From the NCBI GenBank assembly GCA_036850595.1, contig CM072162.1:18033758-18097757 (forward strand): a stretch of 64,000 nt of DNA, given 5' to 3'. Both the position numbers and the translations under genes were made by a program. The notes under the pieces were generated by a model. That model saw only the letters and a list, made by a program, of their open reading frames with translations, ran no database searches and was not told the DNA's origin. Shown one piece after another: positions 30,201 through 37,809 of the stretch (positions are counted from its first letter, which is position 1; each line of letters opens with the position of its first letter). This DNA comes from Rhyacichthys aspro. Taxonomy: Eukaryota; Chordata; Actinopteri; Gobiiformes; Rhyacichthyidae.

Positions 30201-33200
30201 GGGAGCCAAGCCTCTTTCCGCCAGGTTAGATTCACCATCACCACTAATCCTTTCAGTGCTTTGTGATCACCAGTGGCTCAGGGCAGTCAAAGAAATCAGT
30301 GTGCTAGTTTTAAAAATGGTTTACATTTATTTGAATATCAGCCCAAGCCACTGATGGGAATCTGTATTAATGTAATTTAAAAGTCAAATGTGTAATTATT
30401 AAAATAGTTATATGCTTAGATTAGTCATATATGCAAATAAAACACAAGAGAATATAAGCAGATTCAGAAAGACTTACGTGGGTTTCTCGTTGGTGATGAG
30501 CACTTTGACCTTGTTGAGGGCCTTCTTAGCACCAGTAGGGGCCGGAGCAGCAGCAGGAGCAGGCTTAGTGTGGGCAGGGCTCGCATGGGGGCTGGCAATG
30601 TAGACCTTTTTGCCAGCACTTCCTGGTGGTTTGGATGGGGAAAAGTCTGTGATGAAGACTATCCCTTCACTGGTGAGCACTGCCAAAGAGAAAGGATTTC
30701 AAATAACAGAAGAAGGGGCTTAATGAAGTTGGATAGCTGGGCACAATTAAACAATCTGTCAACGCTACCACTCAACCAATGTTATCTCCAGAGAAACACA
30801 AATAAACCTAATTAAATACATTGCTACGTTAACAACAGATGGGGTAAAAATTGGGACTTACATGCCATGTTGGAGGGGTCAAAGGGGTCAAAGGAAAAAG
30901 ACAGTATATTCTCAGCATAGCTTTTCTTCCACAGCTTGGTGCCTGTATCGCCATTCCACAGGACAATGTAGTTAGGAGGATGAATGGCCAACAGCAGATC
31001 CCGGGACGCATCCTGATTCCACAACCATTCCAAGTCTGAAAAAGACAAAGTAATACAATCAAGAGATAGAACAAAATGGAGGTCTAATGTGAGCCGGGAA
31101 GAAGCCTTGTCTTTTTTAATAAAACAGTTCAACTGCCCAAGGTTTCTGTTCTTGGCAGGAAGGCCTTCTTACTTGAGTAAACCTAGACAAAAAGAGCTGT
31201 CACTGACTCATAAAAGGAAAGTCACTCACCTTGAATGGGTTTGGAGTGCTCCTGTATCTCACAATGTGCAGTGCCACTGACTACGTCCCACACAATAATC
31301 TTTCCCGAGGCGTCCCCTGAAGCGAGCCGCAGACAGTACGGAGAGCTCAGGTTGTGATAGTAGTTTTCTCTGGACCATTTCACCTAGGATTATTTTTTTT
31401 AAAAAGAGTTCAATTAACTGACTTTAGAGAGGAATTATTACTTCGCAATTCCTGGCTTAATTTCTTTCTCCATCAAGAGTTTATTAGAATGCCAAGCCGC
31501 AGTGGTAACTTCATATAGAGTGAACACTAAAGAAAAACATTACCATGAAAAGACATATGGCTCCAAAAGAGAAGGTTAGCATAACTGTTTTATTAGGCAT
31601 TTATCATGAATCATAAATACAAAAAACATGTAGCTACTATTCCTGCAAAGCTTTTGTGCTTGAGCAGATCATTAAGAATGGCCCGCTGCTGTGTCTACAG
31701 AGCCTTACAAGATTAAAGTGTGCTTTAGAGTGAGAAATGAGAGCCTCAGATTGAGCACAGCCACTGATGATCACTGCGGAATTTATTGGCCATAATTTAC
31801 CCTTTTACAAAACAAACAAACACCTAAAGCTACAATAGGACTCTCCTTCAATGCAGATGCAAATGTTATCTGTTACACAAGAACGGTCTGCCAGACTTAC
31901 GAAAGCAACTTCGCTCAAGGTGACACAATGCACAACATTAATACAAGCCAAGGCGATAAATTATGAGTAGGTGTGGGCTATTCTGAGTTGAAAGCAAATT
32001 TAATACCATTAAAAGGCCTGTATAAACATCAAAGGCATTTGAAATCATTCTCCAAATAACATACTTTATCTTAAAACATTCAAATCCAACTTCAAACACA
32101 TGAGCTGACTTTAGTGAACAGATAGTATATTGCACTTAAGGCAAGTAAGGATTGGGAATTACACTAATAGCTTAGGCAATAACTGGAGTGCACATATTCA
32201 AACTTCAATCAAGTCCTTTAAAAACAAGAAATAAAAAAATAACCTCAGAACTGGCTGTGTAACCCGGCTCTGCTGCCAAATAGGTCTGCATCATCAGGAC
32301 CAATTTCAGAAAAAACATGCATTATTTTGGTGGAATATTGCAATAATGACATATGATTTGGATTTAGCTATTAACCTAGTAAAAGTTCCAACACAATGTG
32401 ATTTAAAGCTTAATTACTTTGACAAAGTGTGAATGCCTGGTAGTATTATTGCAATCTCAGCAGCCTTTGCAATAAGAATACTTTGCATGTTGACATGAAA
32501 GTAATGAAAAATAGAAAATGTATATATTGTGCAGACTACTGCCAAATATTTTCAATTAGACTCATACACAAGCCATTACTATTAGCAAAATTCAGCATTC
32601 AGCAGTCAACTACTGGCAGGGCATTGTGCTCAGTGTCATAACTGTCACAACAGCTCACCTTGACAACGTTGGCTTTGTGCCTTTCCAACACCTGAATGGT
32701 CTGTGAGGTCTTTGGGTCAATGATGAGGATACTGGAGTGACATCCTTGAGCTATGAGCCCCTGCCAACCCCTGGAGTGCACACAGAGAACAGCGGATAAT
32801 GAGGAAATATACATTTCTTTAATACAAATAGGTTGTTTCTATTTACATGAAAACATAACGGTTGTGAATGGGAAATTTTCCATGACAGAAACGTGCATAG
32901 CCATATGTGCATTCACATTAGACTACTAAAGCATAAATCAGTGTAAACATTGCATCATATACATAAAACAAACATAGATGTGTAAAATATGTTAGCTGTG
33001 AAACATAACGATACAATGACAGAGAATGAGAGAGGCACTGCAATAGTAATGATGGTATAACAGGAGAAAGATGAGAATGAAAGTGAGGTATTTAAACCAC
33101 CAACAATAAAGAAACATATGGTTCAGTGCAAGCTCCATACAGCAGAACACATCTCCACATGACCGCTTATTAATCAGATTAATCACAGCAGACGGTAAGA

Positions 33201-33585
33201 TTTAATGGAGCAACACAACAATGACAGGCTCCTGATTCCTGTTTAAAGCTAATGTCACTGAAATGTCTCAGGCCCATCATGCCATATCACATGACACAGG
33301 ATGCCCTCCCTGCATGTACTATTCAGTTTAACGACATACATTAACATTTTCGTCTGAGGATACTGCATCATTTGGGCACATATATAAAATAAAAACATAT
33401 TAAATGCAGATGTCAGCGACAGGGCATCATGTCAGTTCTGCCTCTTGTCTAAATGAACGAGCTATCAAATGATGCTAACGACAGAGCAGCGCTACTCACC
33501 AGTCTACTGCGGTTTTATTTTGCAAATTGAGAGTGCCAGTCAATGTCCGAGCCGCCAATTTGATGTTGACCGTGTACGGAATCAT
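86..33585 (-). CDS. wdr11: wdr11, WD repeat domain 11, 5' part (18 exons, 780 codons, C-terminus off the left edge)
   Basis: Joining 18 minus-strand exons gives one open frame of 2,340 nt that follows human WDR11 from its first residue (MIPYTVN against MLPYTVN) to the WDTK stretch near residue 780. Exons: 33500-33585, 32659-32770, 31230-31383, 30862-31035, 30478-30679, 25311-25476, 22866-22965, 21300-21498, 20229-20329, 17457-17633, 11950-12034, 8724-8830, 6291-6366, 4403-4511, 3366-3487, 2393-2540, 287-393, 86-200. All introns are GT-AG. Known family role: large cytosolic scaffold built of WD40 beta-propellers. It forms a complex with FAM91A1 and C17orf75 that captures AP-1 vesicles at the trans-Golgi, and acts in ciliogenesis and Hedgehog signalling. 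Human variants are linked to hypogonadotropic hypogonadism. The part seen covers the N-terminal propellers; the C-terminal helical region is missing because the window ends. No frameshift or internal stop was found. Confidence 0.97.
287..393 (-). CDS. wdr11: wdr11 exon 17 (residues 707-741)
   Basis: Encodes GSMGSIACIAWKGDTLVLGD then VDGNLNFWDLKARLS, a complete WD blade ending in FWDL. Acceptor GTTGCAG, donor TCGAG/GTAGGT, phase 2. Only 86 bp of intron separate it from exon 18. Confidence 0.97.
394..2392 (-). other. wdr11 intron 16 (2.0 kb)
   Basis: No coding signal or recognisable transposon. It contains one perfect octamer (ATGCAAAT, 1329-1336). About 1,920-2,020 has a run of 'ttggtc/caagtcc' words, possibly a worn copy of a dispersed 'gacttggtc' repeat; this is only a suspicion. 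Confidence 0.5.
2393..2540 (-). CDS. wdr11: wdr11 exon 16 (residues 657-706)
   Basis: Encodes LLQDAESKSETSQAISAREH, then FVFTDTDGQVYHITVEGNTV and KDGARIPPD. His689 in QVYHI aligns with human His690, a reported hypogonadotropic hypogonadism site, and is conserved. Acceptor GCTACAG, donor GAT/GTGAGT, phase 0. Confidence 0.96.
2871..3006 (+). mobile_element. tRNA-derived SINE in wdr11 intron 15 (full-length-like copy)
   Basis: A tRNA-like head carries an A box (TGGCTCACCTGG, 2880-2891) and a B box (GGTTTGATTCC, 2923-2933) at normal Pol III promoter spacing. A pyrimidine-rich body follows (CATTCCCCTCTC, CCTGTTTCCTATCTG), ending near AATAAAG. A second copy with the same unusual AGCACATACCACATAC segment lies at about 28,650. 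The shared body and tail distinguish it from a genuine tRNA gene. Orientation is opposite to wdr11. Family name not assigned. Confidence 0.85.
3366..3487 (-). CDS. wdr11: wdr11 exon 15 (residues 617-656)
   Basis: Encodes EWSPSHNLKSLKKKQMAARE then AIARQTVSDAEQSSVESSVI. Human has one extra residue here (QTVVSD), giving the one-residue offset in numbering downstream. The Lys/Glu/Ser-rich composition suggests a solvent-exposed helical insertion in the propeller. Acceptor AAAACAG, donor ATCAG/GTCAGA, phase 2. Confidence 0.96.
3488..4402 (-). other. wdr11 intron 14
   Basis: The downstream third (in transcript order the first part, 4103-4378) is occupied by a MITE, described separately. The rest (3,488-4,102) shows no coding or repeat signal that I can name. 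Confidence 0.5.
4103..4378. mobile_element. hAT-like MITE, decayed, in wdr11 intron 14
   Basis: Left end TAGGGTTGGGCAATTC faces a right end whose reverse complement is TAGGGCTGGGGTGATAT, forming imperfect terminal inverted repeats about 276 bp apart. The 'TAGGGCTGGGCGATAT' type of end is characteristic of short non-autonomous hAT elements common in fish (recalled, not searched). No open frame lies inside. Flanking 8-bp sequences (GTAAGTGC and ATATGTTT) do not match, so the target-site duplication is lost or my ends are off by a few bases. Confidence 0.55.
4403..4511 (-). CDS. wdr11: wdr11 exon 14 (residues 580-616)
   Basis: Encodes QYLVVVFRDKPLELWDIRTG followed by TLLREMAKNFPTVTAL; the LELWDIRTG strand is a typical WD repeat end. 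Acceptor TCTTTAG, donor CTG/GTAATA, phase 0. An inverted-repeat element ends 24 bp into the following intron. Confidence 0.96.
4512..6290 (-). other. wdr11 intron 13 (1.8 kb), no feature seen
   Basis: AT-rich unique-looking sequence with no terminal repeats, tandem repeats, coding exons or RNA genes that I can recognise. Confidence 0.5.
6291..6366 (-). CDS. wdr11: wdr11 exon 13 (residues 555-579)
   Basis: A 76-bp exon encoding RCFAFRGERGNDEPPVEMIK and VSHL; human has RSIAFRGERGNDESAIEMIKVSHL. Acceptor TTTTCAG, donor CTCAA/GTGAGT, phase 2. It is too short to stand out as an open frame and was found by following the family sequence. Confidence 0.95.
6367..8723 (-). other. wdr11 intron 12, with a candidate conserved non-coding block at 7,365-7,620
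   Basis: The stretch 7,365-7,620 combines a perfect octamer (ATGCAAAT, 7371-7378), several homeodomain cores (TAATTG, CATAATTATG, GCAATTAC) and little repeat character. That is the look of vertebrate conserved non-coding enhancers. The rest of the intron is AT-rich without recognisable features. Conservation itself cannot be seen from one sequence. Confidence 0.2.
8724..8830 (-). CDS. wdr11: wdr11 exon 12 (residues 519-554)
   Basis: Encodes RGIEWVSLTSFLSFATSAPN then NMGMVRNELQHVDLPT, matching human with conservative changes. Acceptor CCCACAG, donor CACAG/GTGAGA, phase 1. Confidence 0.97.
8831..11949 (-). other. wdr11 intron 11, with homeodomain-site-rich blocks at 9,000-9,150 and 9,540-9,700
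   Basis: Block one contains TGATTAATTAGCC and AAATTAGATGC; block two contains CTAATCAATC, AGTAATTGC and GCTTAATTAAC. Both are low in simple repeats. The intron also holds a (TTA)n microsatellite at about 10,115-10,157, listed separately. No coding potential seen. Confidence 0.2.
10115..10157. repeat. (TTA)n microsatellite
   Basis: About eight TTA/ATT units, then an interruption (GTATTAG) and further ATT units, inside wdr11 intron 11. Confidence 0.85.
11950..12034 (-). CDS. wdr11: wdr11 exon 11 (residues 491-518)
   Basis: Encodes TSNGSVLVYNLTSGLLHKEL then SVHSCEV, a canonical propeller blade in which human differs at only a few positions. Acceptor TTTTCAG, donor GTCAG/GTAAGA, phase 2. It lies between the two largest gaps of this half of the gene (5.4 and 3.1 kb). 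Confidence 0.97.
12035..17456 (-). other. wdr11 intron 10 (5.4 kb), longest intron in the window
   Basis: Holds a Tc1-like transposase fossil at about 13,430-13,730 (separate entry). Two GC-richer, repeat-poor stretches (14,460-14,840 and 15,360-15,700) have mixed open frames on both strands but no splice-flanked coding exon, so regulatory or structural non-coding DNA is more likely. The remainder shows nothing I can name. Confidence 0.35.
13430..13730 (-). mobile_element. Tc1-like DNA transposon fossil (N-terminal end of transposase and leader)
   Basis: The reverse strand reads ISDGRMSVSKFSASVGCSQS followed by AVIKTI. This lines up with the helix-turn-helix part of fish Tc1-like transposases, whose usual form is roughly 'RRLGQSISKTAALVGCSRSAV' (from memory). 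Upstream of it the nucleotides keep the typical leader pattern (TGCCTAATGCATCCCAC, GGTGCCATGGTAACCAGATA, ATAATGGTCATG), equivalent to the 5' region of the same element. Both sides are worn: the start-proximal part is eroded and no DDE catalytic region follows, so it is inactive. Confidence 0.7.
17457..17633 (-). CDS. wdr11: wdr11 exon 10 (residues 432-491)
   Basis: Encodes QTLIAGETPPPSSNQHEVQL, then KFLLTGLLSGLPLPPFAIRM and CPPLTTKNISHYQPLLAVG. Acceptor TTTCCAG. Two GT donors lie four bases apart (GTAGGTAGGTAAC); only the first keeps the frame into exon 11. The first ~19 residues are a variable linker in which human Ala435 and Arg448 correspond to Leu435 and His448. From VQLKFLLTG onward the match to human is almost complete. 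Confidence 0.96.
17634..20228 (-). other. wdr11 intron 9 (2.6 kb)
   Basis: Contains a short CA-rich stretch at about 19,370-19,396 and otherwise unique-looking AT-rich DNA. No coding exon or recognisable transposon end found. Confidence 0.45.
20229..20329 (-). CDS. wdr11: wdr11 exon 9 (residues 398-432)
   Basis: Encodes SSGLSPLYSPVAFCGAPLGP and NQKRIQDLSLNSMIG; human has SSGVSPLYSPVSFCG...DLSLDNMIG. Acceptor CTCACAG, donor ATCG/GTAAGA, phase 1. The spacing between SSG and MIG equals that in human, which anchors the residue numbering used elsewhere in this annotation. Confidence 0.96.
20330..21299 (-). other. wdr11 intron 8, no gene; short (TA)n run
   Basis: A short TATATATATATATG run lies at about 20,631-20,644. 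Otherwise no feature seen. Confidence 0.45.
21300..21498 (-). CDS. wdr11: wdr11 exon 8 (residues 332-397)
   Basis: Encodes DPEQSVQELVYDLRSQCDAI, then RVTKTVRPYRMVICPVNENN and MVSDGRVMLWELKAHTGKAP. Acceptor CCGTCAG, donor CCCAG/GTACAA, phase 2. The C-terminal end is a variable loop. Aligning back from the conserved MIG motif, the position of human Arg395 (a reported disease site) is Val here. Confidence 0.96.
21499..22865 (-). other. wdr11 intron 7, no feature seen
   Basis: Unique-looking sequence with several short T runs. No coding, RNA gene or transposon signal recognised. Its donor (GTCTGA) is weak, as described for exon 7. Confidence 0.45.
22866..22965 (-). CDS. wdr11: wdr11 exon 7 (residues 299-331)
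   Basis: Encodes VIPCAQRDALYCLHENGCIT and LRVCRSTSTEDAT; human has VIPCFQRDGLFCLHENGC. Acceptor ATTTAG is good. The donor that keeps the frame is ACAG/GTCTGA, which departs from the usual GTRAGT. The tail after LRVCRS is about four residues shorter than in human and poorly conserved, so the exon end is the least certain junction in the gene. Confidence 0.88.
22966..25310 (-). other. wdr11 intron 6 (2.3 kb)
   Basis: Carries two perfect octamers (23301-23308 and 24502-24509). The segment 23,250-23,420 is GC-richer (GCCGCGTGAC, CCCTCCCGGGCAG) and could be regulatory. No coding or transposon signal recognised. Confidence 0.3.
25311..25476 (-). CDS. wdr11: wdr11 exon 6 (residues 243-298)
   Basis: Encodes AEAVTLNDCLQLSYLPSKRN followed by HMLLLYPREILILDLELSQT and VGVVAIERSGVPFIQ, very close to human. 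Acceptor TTGCAG, donor CAG/GTAATG, phase 0. It lies between a 5.0-kb and a 2.3-kb intron. Confidence 0.97.
26739..26770 (+). repeat. copy 1 of a ~30-bp dispersed motif
   Basis: ATAGACAACAGCATGTCCCT followed by ACAGGGCTAC. Nearly the same words occur at 34,154 and 52,880, all on the plus strand. Flanks do not align over longer distances by eye, so only a core survives or is shared. Family unknown. Confidence 0.6.
28279..28380. repeat. A/T-rich degenerate tandem tract
   Basis: About 100 bp made almost only of TAAA/AATAA/CTAAA units (for example AAATAATAATAAATAATAA), with scattered C. Low-complexity DNA, not coding. Confidence 0.85.
28651..28745 (+). mobile_element. second, internally deleted copy of the same SINE in wdr11 intron 5
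   Basis: Shares CACCTGGTAGAGCACATACC and CACATAC with the copy at 2,871, then jumps from CCGGGT straight to CATTCCTCTC. About 30 bp holding the B box and the end of the tRNA-like head is missing. The CCTGTTTCCTATCTG tail is retained. Short GT microhomology at the two breakpoints fits a deletion. Without a B box this copy cannot be transcribed by Pol III in the normal way. Confidence 0.8.
30478..30679 (-). CDS. wdr11: wdr11 exon 5 (residues 176-243)
   Basis: Encodes LLTSEGIVFITDFSPSKPP, KKVYIASPHASPAH, then TGAKKALNKVKVLITNEKP. Between the last two blocks lies an Ala/Pro-rich insertion (PAPAAAPAP) about five residues longer than in human, probably a disordered loop between propeller strands. 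Acceptor TTGGCAG, donor CAC/GTAAGT, phase 2. Confidence 0.96.
30862..31035 (-). CDS. wdr11: wdr11 exon 4 (residues 118-175)
   Basis: Encodes LEWLWNQDASRDLLLAIHPP followed by NYIVLWNGDTGTKLWKKSYA and ILSFSFDPFDPSNMA, nearly identical to human. Acceptor TTTCAG, donor GCAT/GTAAGT, phase 1. This is one of the most conserved parts of the protein. It is separated from exons 3 and 5 by introns of only 194 and 182 bp. Confidence 0.97.
31230..31383 (-). CDS. wdr11: wdr11 exon 3 (residues 67-117)
   Basis: Begins VKWSRENYYHNLSSPYCLRL and contains GKIIVWDV, a WD-type strand, then EIQEHSKPIQ. Acceptor CCTAG, donor CAAG/GTGAGT, phase 1. It is shifted against the shorter open stretches that overlap it, but the WDR11 frame is unambiguous. 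Confidence 0.95.
31384..32658 (-). other. wdr11 intron 2 (1.3 kb)
   Basis: One perfect octamer at 31857-31864; otherwise nothing recognisable. Introns 3 (31,036-31,229) and 4 (30,680-30,861) are short and plain. Confidence 0.45.
32659..32770 (-). CDS. wdr11: wdr11 exon 2 (residues 29-66)
   Basis: Encodes GWQGLIAQGCHSSILIIDP and ends HKANVVK; the human counterpart is GWQGLIAYGCHS...HKADVVK. Acceptor CTCCAG, donor AAG/GTGAGC, ending in phase 0. This is the first blade of the N-terminal propeller, with the hydrophobic beta-strand pattern expected of WD repeats. Confidence 0.95.
32771..33499 (-). other. wdr11 intron 1 (729 bp), no feature seen
   Basis: Plain AT-rich sequence between the start exon and exon 2. 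No alternative first exon recognised. Confidence 0.45.
33500..33585 (-). CDS. wdr11: wdr11 exon 1 (start codon, residues 1-28 plus two bases)
   Basis: ATG at 33583-33585 opens MIPYTVNIKLAARTLTG, matching the human N-terminus residue for residue in most places. An in-frame TAA lies three codons upstream of the ATG and the -3 base is A, both supporting this start. The exon ends GACTG before GTGAGT, splitting the Trp codon of the WGWQG motif with exon 2 (phase 2). Confidence 0.95.
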
Positions 33586-33780
33586 TATTGAAGGTTATTA
33601 TCTACTCTACATCAACGCTTAGGATCCCAAATAGTGCTAAAAACAGTTAGCTTTTGTGATTCGGCTCTGTTGTCAATTGTATCAGGAAGAGATGCGGTGT
33701 CTCTAAATAAAGCGCCGTGTGGAAACAAAGACTTTTGCGATGAGGTTCCACCGCAAGAATTTAACAGCACAACATTCAAT
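33586..33780 (-). promoter_or_regulatory. wdr11: wdr11 5' leader and probable core promoter
   Basis: The DNA just upstream of the wdr11 start codon must contain the leader and start site unless a non-coding first exon exists. It has no TATA box at a sensible distance. It carries a pyrimidine-rich CTCTTCCTG stretch (about 33,686-33,694) resembling an ETS/initiator-type element, and some CpGs around 33,707-33,755. No clear CpG island is seen. The exact transcription start cannot be set from sequence alone. Confidence 0.4.
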
Positions 33781-36700
33781 TAATAATAATGCTTAAATAA
33801 TGCATTTGCACTTTACATCCTACACTATACTAATACTTAAATTACTTATATTTTTGAATGCACTAATAGAATTAACTACTCTACTCCCTACTACTAGCAG
33901 TATTACCACAACAATGAATGTATTTAAACTTAAATTAATCTTAATTTAAACAAGTTAATCAAATCTATACTTTCATTAGTTTATGTGTCCATCACAATCT
34001 GTCTGTCTAAACCCTCTGTTTCTAAACAAACTGAGCACTGATGGAGGAGTAGTTCATTCAGGTTTCTCTTTTTTTTCACAATCTTGAAGAAAGGCTTAAG
34101 GCAGTTGTAAACCAACCATGAAGTTTAATCAAACCTGTTTTCATTGGGTGTGTTCATAGACAACAATATGTCCCTGCAGGGCTGCACTAGGGGATAACGG
34201 CTCTAGAAAGAAGGAGTGTGGAAATACAATCTGCAATTTCACCACCAGAAGATTAAGATTACCACTGCAAACATTTACGATTAAATAACCATCACATTTC
34301 CATCAGAACATTTAGCCCCAATTAAATAAATTGCCACCGACTTCTGTTGATCCTGTGCTCTGGGAAGGGGCCTTGTTTTGGTGGAAGTGAAGCACAGAGA
34401 CAATGTGTTGACACCATCATAATCGTGTGGTCTGATGAGTTTGCAGAACGCAAGGCGGTGCAAGAGCGGCTTCTGGCCACTGCAGCTCTGTAATTTACAG
34501 ATAAACTACCGCAAATAACTGTTGGCACTTCAGACTCCCAATCTACTTTTTATTTGGCAGTGCTTCCTCTCTGCAGAACATAAAGTGGTGCACTAGATGA
34601 CAATGTGAGCATCACTACACCATATTACAGGAGCAGACAACAGTTTAGAGTTCAACAAATACATCAGATAACAGTGCATGTATAATACTTTTTAGTTGAG
34701 CCAAAGAACATGGTTTATTGACTTTTTAATAATTTAAAATGTATCTTGTTTTCATTAAAAACACAGGATTTTGACACAAGAGCCTGTGTTCATTCAGTGC
34801 AATGATACACTTTAATTGTTTAATATTATTTTAAATCATATTATCTTCTATTTACTTACCAGGCATTAGTAATTTACCCACTGTTCAGTCCCACATTCAA
34901 AGAGATTGTCAGATACTCCATACATGTTATCAAATAGATTTTTTTTTCATATAGTTATTGGATTTTCTTGACAATCCCCTGCAGCCCTTTACTGATTTGC
35001 ATGCTAATTGTCTATTGACTGACTCGTGATTACTTCTCATTTGGCATCTTGTAAGGTCTGAGGCACTGTCAAAAACCATTTCACCGTCACAGTTTTCTGC
35101 ACAGTCAATGTACAGCACAAACCTGTCACATTAATCATAATTACTGCAGATGTGCTGTCTTTGCAAATAGGTGCCAGGCTTATATGGATTAATATGCTAC
35201 TTCTCACCCGCAAACAGTCATTCAGTCACTTGGCCTTATACAAAGATGGCCAAGGTTGTGTACATTATTTTGACAGTTTGACAGTAACAGCAAAATTCTC
35301 TTTCAACCATGAAAATCCTAGAGACCTCCAATGTGCATGATTTATTTTCTTTTTATTAAACCTTAAATTCATTGTGTATTTAATATAAGTGTAATTTGAC
35401 ACAATTACATTCCCAGTGCTGATGCACTGAGCAGGAGACTGGGAATACCACAATGCCACAGGAATTTCTCAGGAGAATGATTAGATTAATTTTGGGGCAT
35501 AAGTATTCGATGGATCCAGAATTAAATTTGTATTGATGTCCTCAGCAAATTGCATGAAACCTCTGCCAAGAATATTTCCTGAAATGTCAGGATCCTTTTA
35601 ATGGTTGCATGTTTCATATTAATTTGGTCAAGGTCCCTCCTGTTGCCTTTTTCAGCAGCATTTGTCTGTTTCTAAATGAAGTAATATTGGTCGTTTACAG
35701 GTATTGTCGGCAGTAGTGCTGTGGTAACTGAAACAGGTATTTTTAAGGGTCTTGGTCAGAGCTTGGTATTAACTATCACAGATTTTTATCAAAGATACAG
35801 ACTAACTACAAAACCCATCATTGCTGGTTACCAGCTCCCCCTGCCGTATACTTCACCGAGTCTGAAGTAAAGAGTCATGGTCTTGGTGCAACTCGGTCTT
35901 TGTTAGAGTCTTTACAACTACACTATCTTAATTTGACATGTATTCATCAAATCAACATTTTACCAGCCTTTTAACACAGAGACTTTTAGATAAATGCTTT
36001 TAGTGAAAATACACATACACACCACAGTGGTTGACTTCAACTACTTGCCTTTTGCTGAAAAGCAAGCTTGATCAGGCAGCCTTCGTAGGACGCCCATTAT
36101 TTGACAGAGTGAAAGGTAATAAATCAGTTGTTATTTGGCTTGTTTTGCTCCCTGCAGTGGTGACGTTTGAGTAGCTGTACTGGCCAATGGGGCCTAGGCA
36201 CCGATGTGTAATAATGGTTCAGTAATGAAAATGGAGAGCACAGATAATCACACACTGGGTCACGTAAAAGCCCTGTTAGAGTTTGACAGTTGGATGTCAG
36301 CCGTGCAAAATAACACTTTAGTTACTTATCTTTGTAAGCTGCAGCCTTGTTTAATGTGTTTATGAGAAAGCTTTAACTCTTATTGACGTTCTAAAAGTAT
36401 TGAATAGCTCTTGCAAGTCTCAGAGTTAGAACAGTATAAACAATTATAAATGATCGATTTTCTCAGAAGTCACTTTACACTTTGATTAAATTTATTAGTG
36501 GCTATACAGTATATGTCTATTTGTAACATGCTATGACGCACTCAACTTTGTACTTAGTGTAGTACGTGTAGAGTACACATTTCTAAATTACAATCTACAA
36601 TTTACATCTGCTCAGGCACTAAATATGGAGCATCATCTGTCGGTCAGTTCTTTGATGTGAAAATATCTCCAGCCTGTGTAGCTGTGGTGATATTGCTACC

Positions 36701-36928
36701 TACTTTTTATTCCACTCTCACATATAACTGCATCAAAAATTCAACACAAACACCATCACTCCTTCAATCACCGGCTGATATAATTACAGGCCTGGTGACT
36801 TTTTGTTCTGTCACCAATACTGCAGTGGTAATACGAGGGAGTTCATGGTTTATTAGGACACCCAGTGAATTTGCACACATCATGGTTAGCAGTCCATTGT
36901 AATCCAATGACATGACATGACTTGGTTC
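33781..36928. other. intergenic upstream flank of wdr11, no gene seen
   Basis: Contains motif copy 2 (34,154) and an octamer (34995-35002) beside TGCTAATTG. A 'ttggtcag...cttggtgcaactcgg' stretch (about 35,745-35,915) may be a worn dispersed repeat. No open frame looks coding. Confidence 0.4.
34154..34185 (+). repeat. copy 2 of the ~30-bp dispersed motif
   Basis: TCATAGACAACAATATGTCC followed by CTGCAGGGCTGC. Two mismatches to copy 3 in the first 20 bases. It shares GCAGGGCT with copy 1 and TGTTCATAGACAACA with copy 3. Confidence 0.6.
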
Positions 36929-36934
36929 TTTATT
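36929..36934 (-). terminator. possible polyadenylation signal (AATAAA) for the 37,810-37,901 exon
   Basis: First AATAAA on the minus strand downstream of the stop codon at 37,810, about 880 nt away. It would define a 3' UTR covering 36,9xx-37,809 if the upstream exon is real. Such hexamers are frequent by chance in AT-rich DNA. Confidence 0.2.
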
Positions 36935-37809
36935 AAGTTTTGGTTGAAATAAAAAACAGTGATTTGTCTTTTTCAATGTCCAACAGCCTAAGACTAAATA
37001 CAAATACTACAAAAGTAAAAAAGATAAAGAGAGAGTCCTGACTATAATTCATCCACCAAACAGATGACCAGTGTGGAGGACTGAATGAGGTTGAATCGAG
37101 GCCAAGGCCAAGAGAAGAGGCTGACCTGTGCCTGAGTTTGCCTGAACAGAGGAATGGATGGCTATTAAATAACCCTCAGAGTAGTATGAGGAAGGATTAA
37201 GACAAAAACTCTAATACAGTATTACAGTAAAAGTATGTCTCTGAATGTAGAAAACAAACTAACACAGAGGAACTAAGGAGATTTGTTTACTGCAGTGGTG
37301 ACAGAAGAGGACTGGGGTCTGTCTTAGCCACAACAGATGGATACTCAGACAAACTCTAGACAAATGGAGAAAAATAAAAAGCTTTTATACAGAGTACTCA
37401 GGTGCTGATTTAGACAAAAAGTAGCACTTACCTAAGATGCTACACTCTCCAGAGCTGACATAGAGTATAAGTCTAAGTGTCAAGACAGAATGCATTTTAG
37501 AAAAAAAAAGGTCATTTTGCCCTCTACATTTTACCTGATCTAATTCAAAGTGTTTGAGATAAACTCAAAAGCAAAGACGTTGTTAAAAGAGAGAGATGCT
37601 GAACATTTGGAGTCTCAGTGAGAAAAGTTATATACTAAATGCATGTATGTATTACTGTCGTAAATGCCTGGTATTATACAATGTTTGCAGTATATAACAT
37701 ATTTTGCCATTTTGATGAGAAACTGTAATCTAGTAAATAACCCTTAAGAGCAGAAAGTGCACAGAATCCTTATCATGATATGTTTTCATGATTTTCAGAA
37801 ACCCCAGGA

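Larger units (their letters stand above)
25477..30477 (-). other. wdr11 intron 5 (5.0 kb)
   Basis: Contains one copy of the three-copy motif at 26,739, the deleted SINE at 28,651, an A/T-only tract at about 28,279-28,380 and octamers at 26472-26479 and 27633-27640 (the latter ATTTGCAT). The octamer at 27,633 sits in a repeat-poor stretch (27,590-27,740). No coding exon found. Confidence 0.4.
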
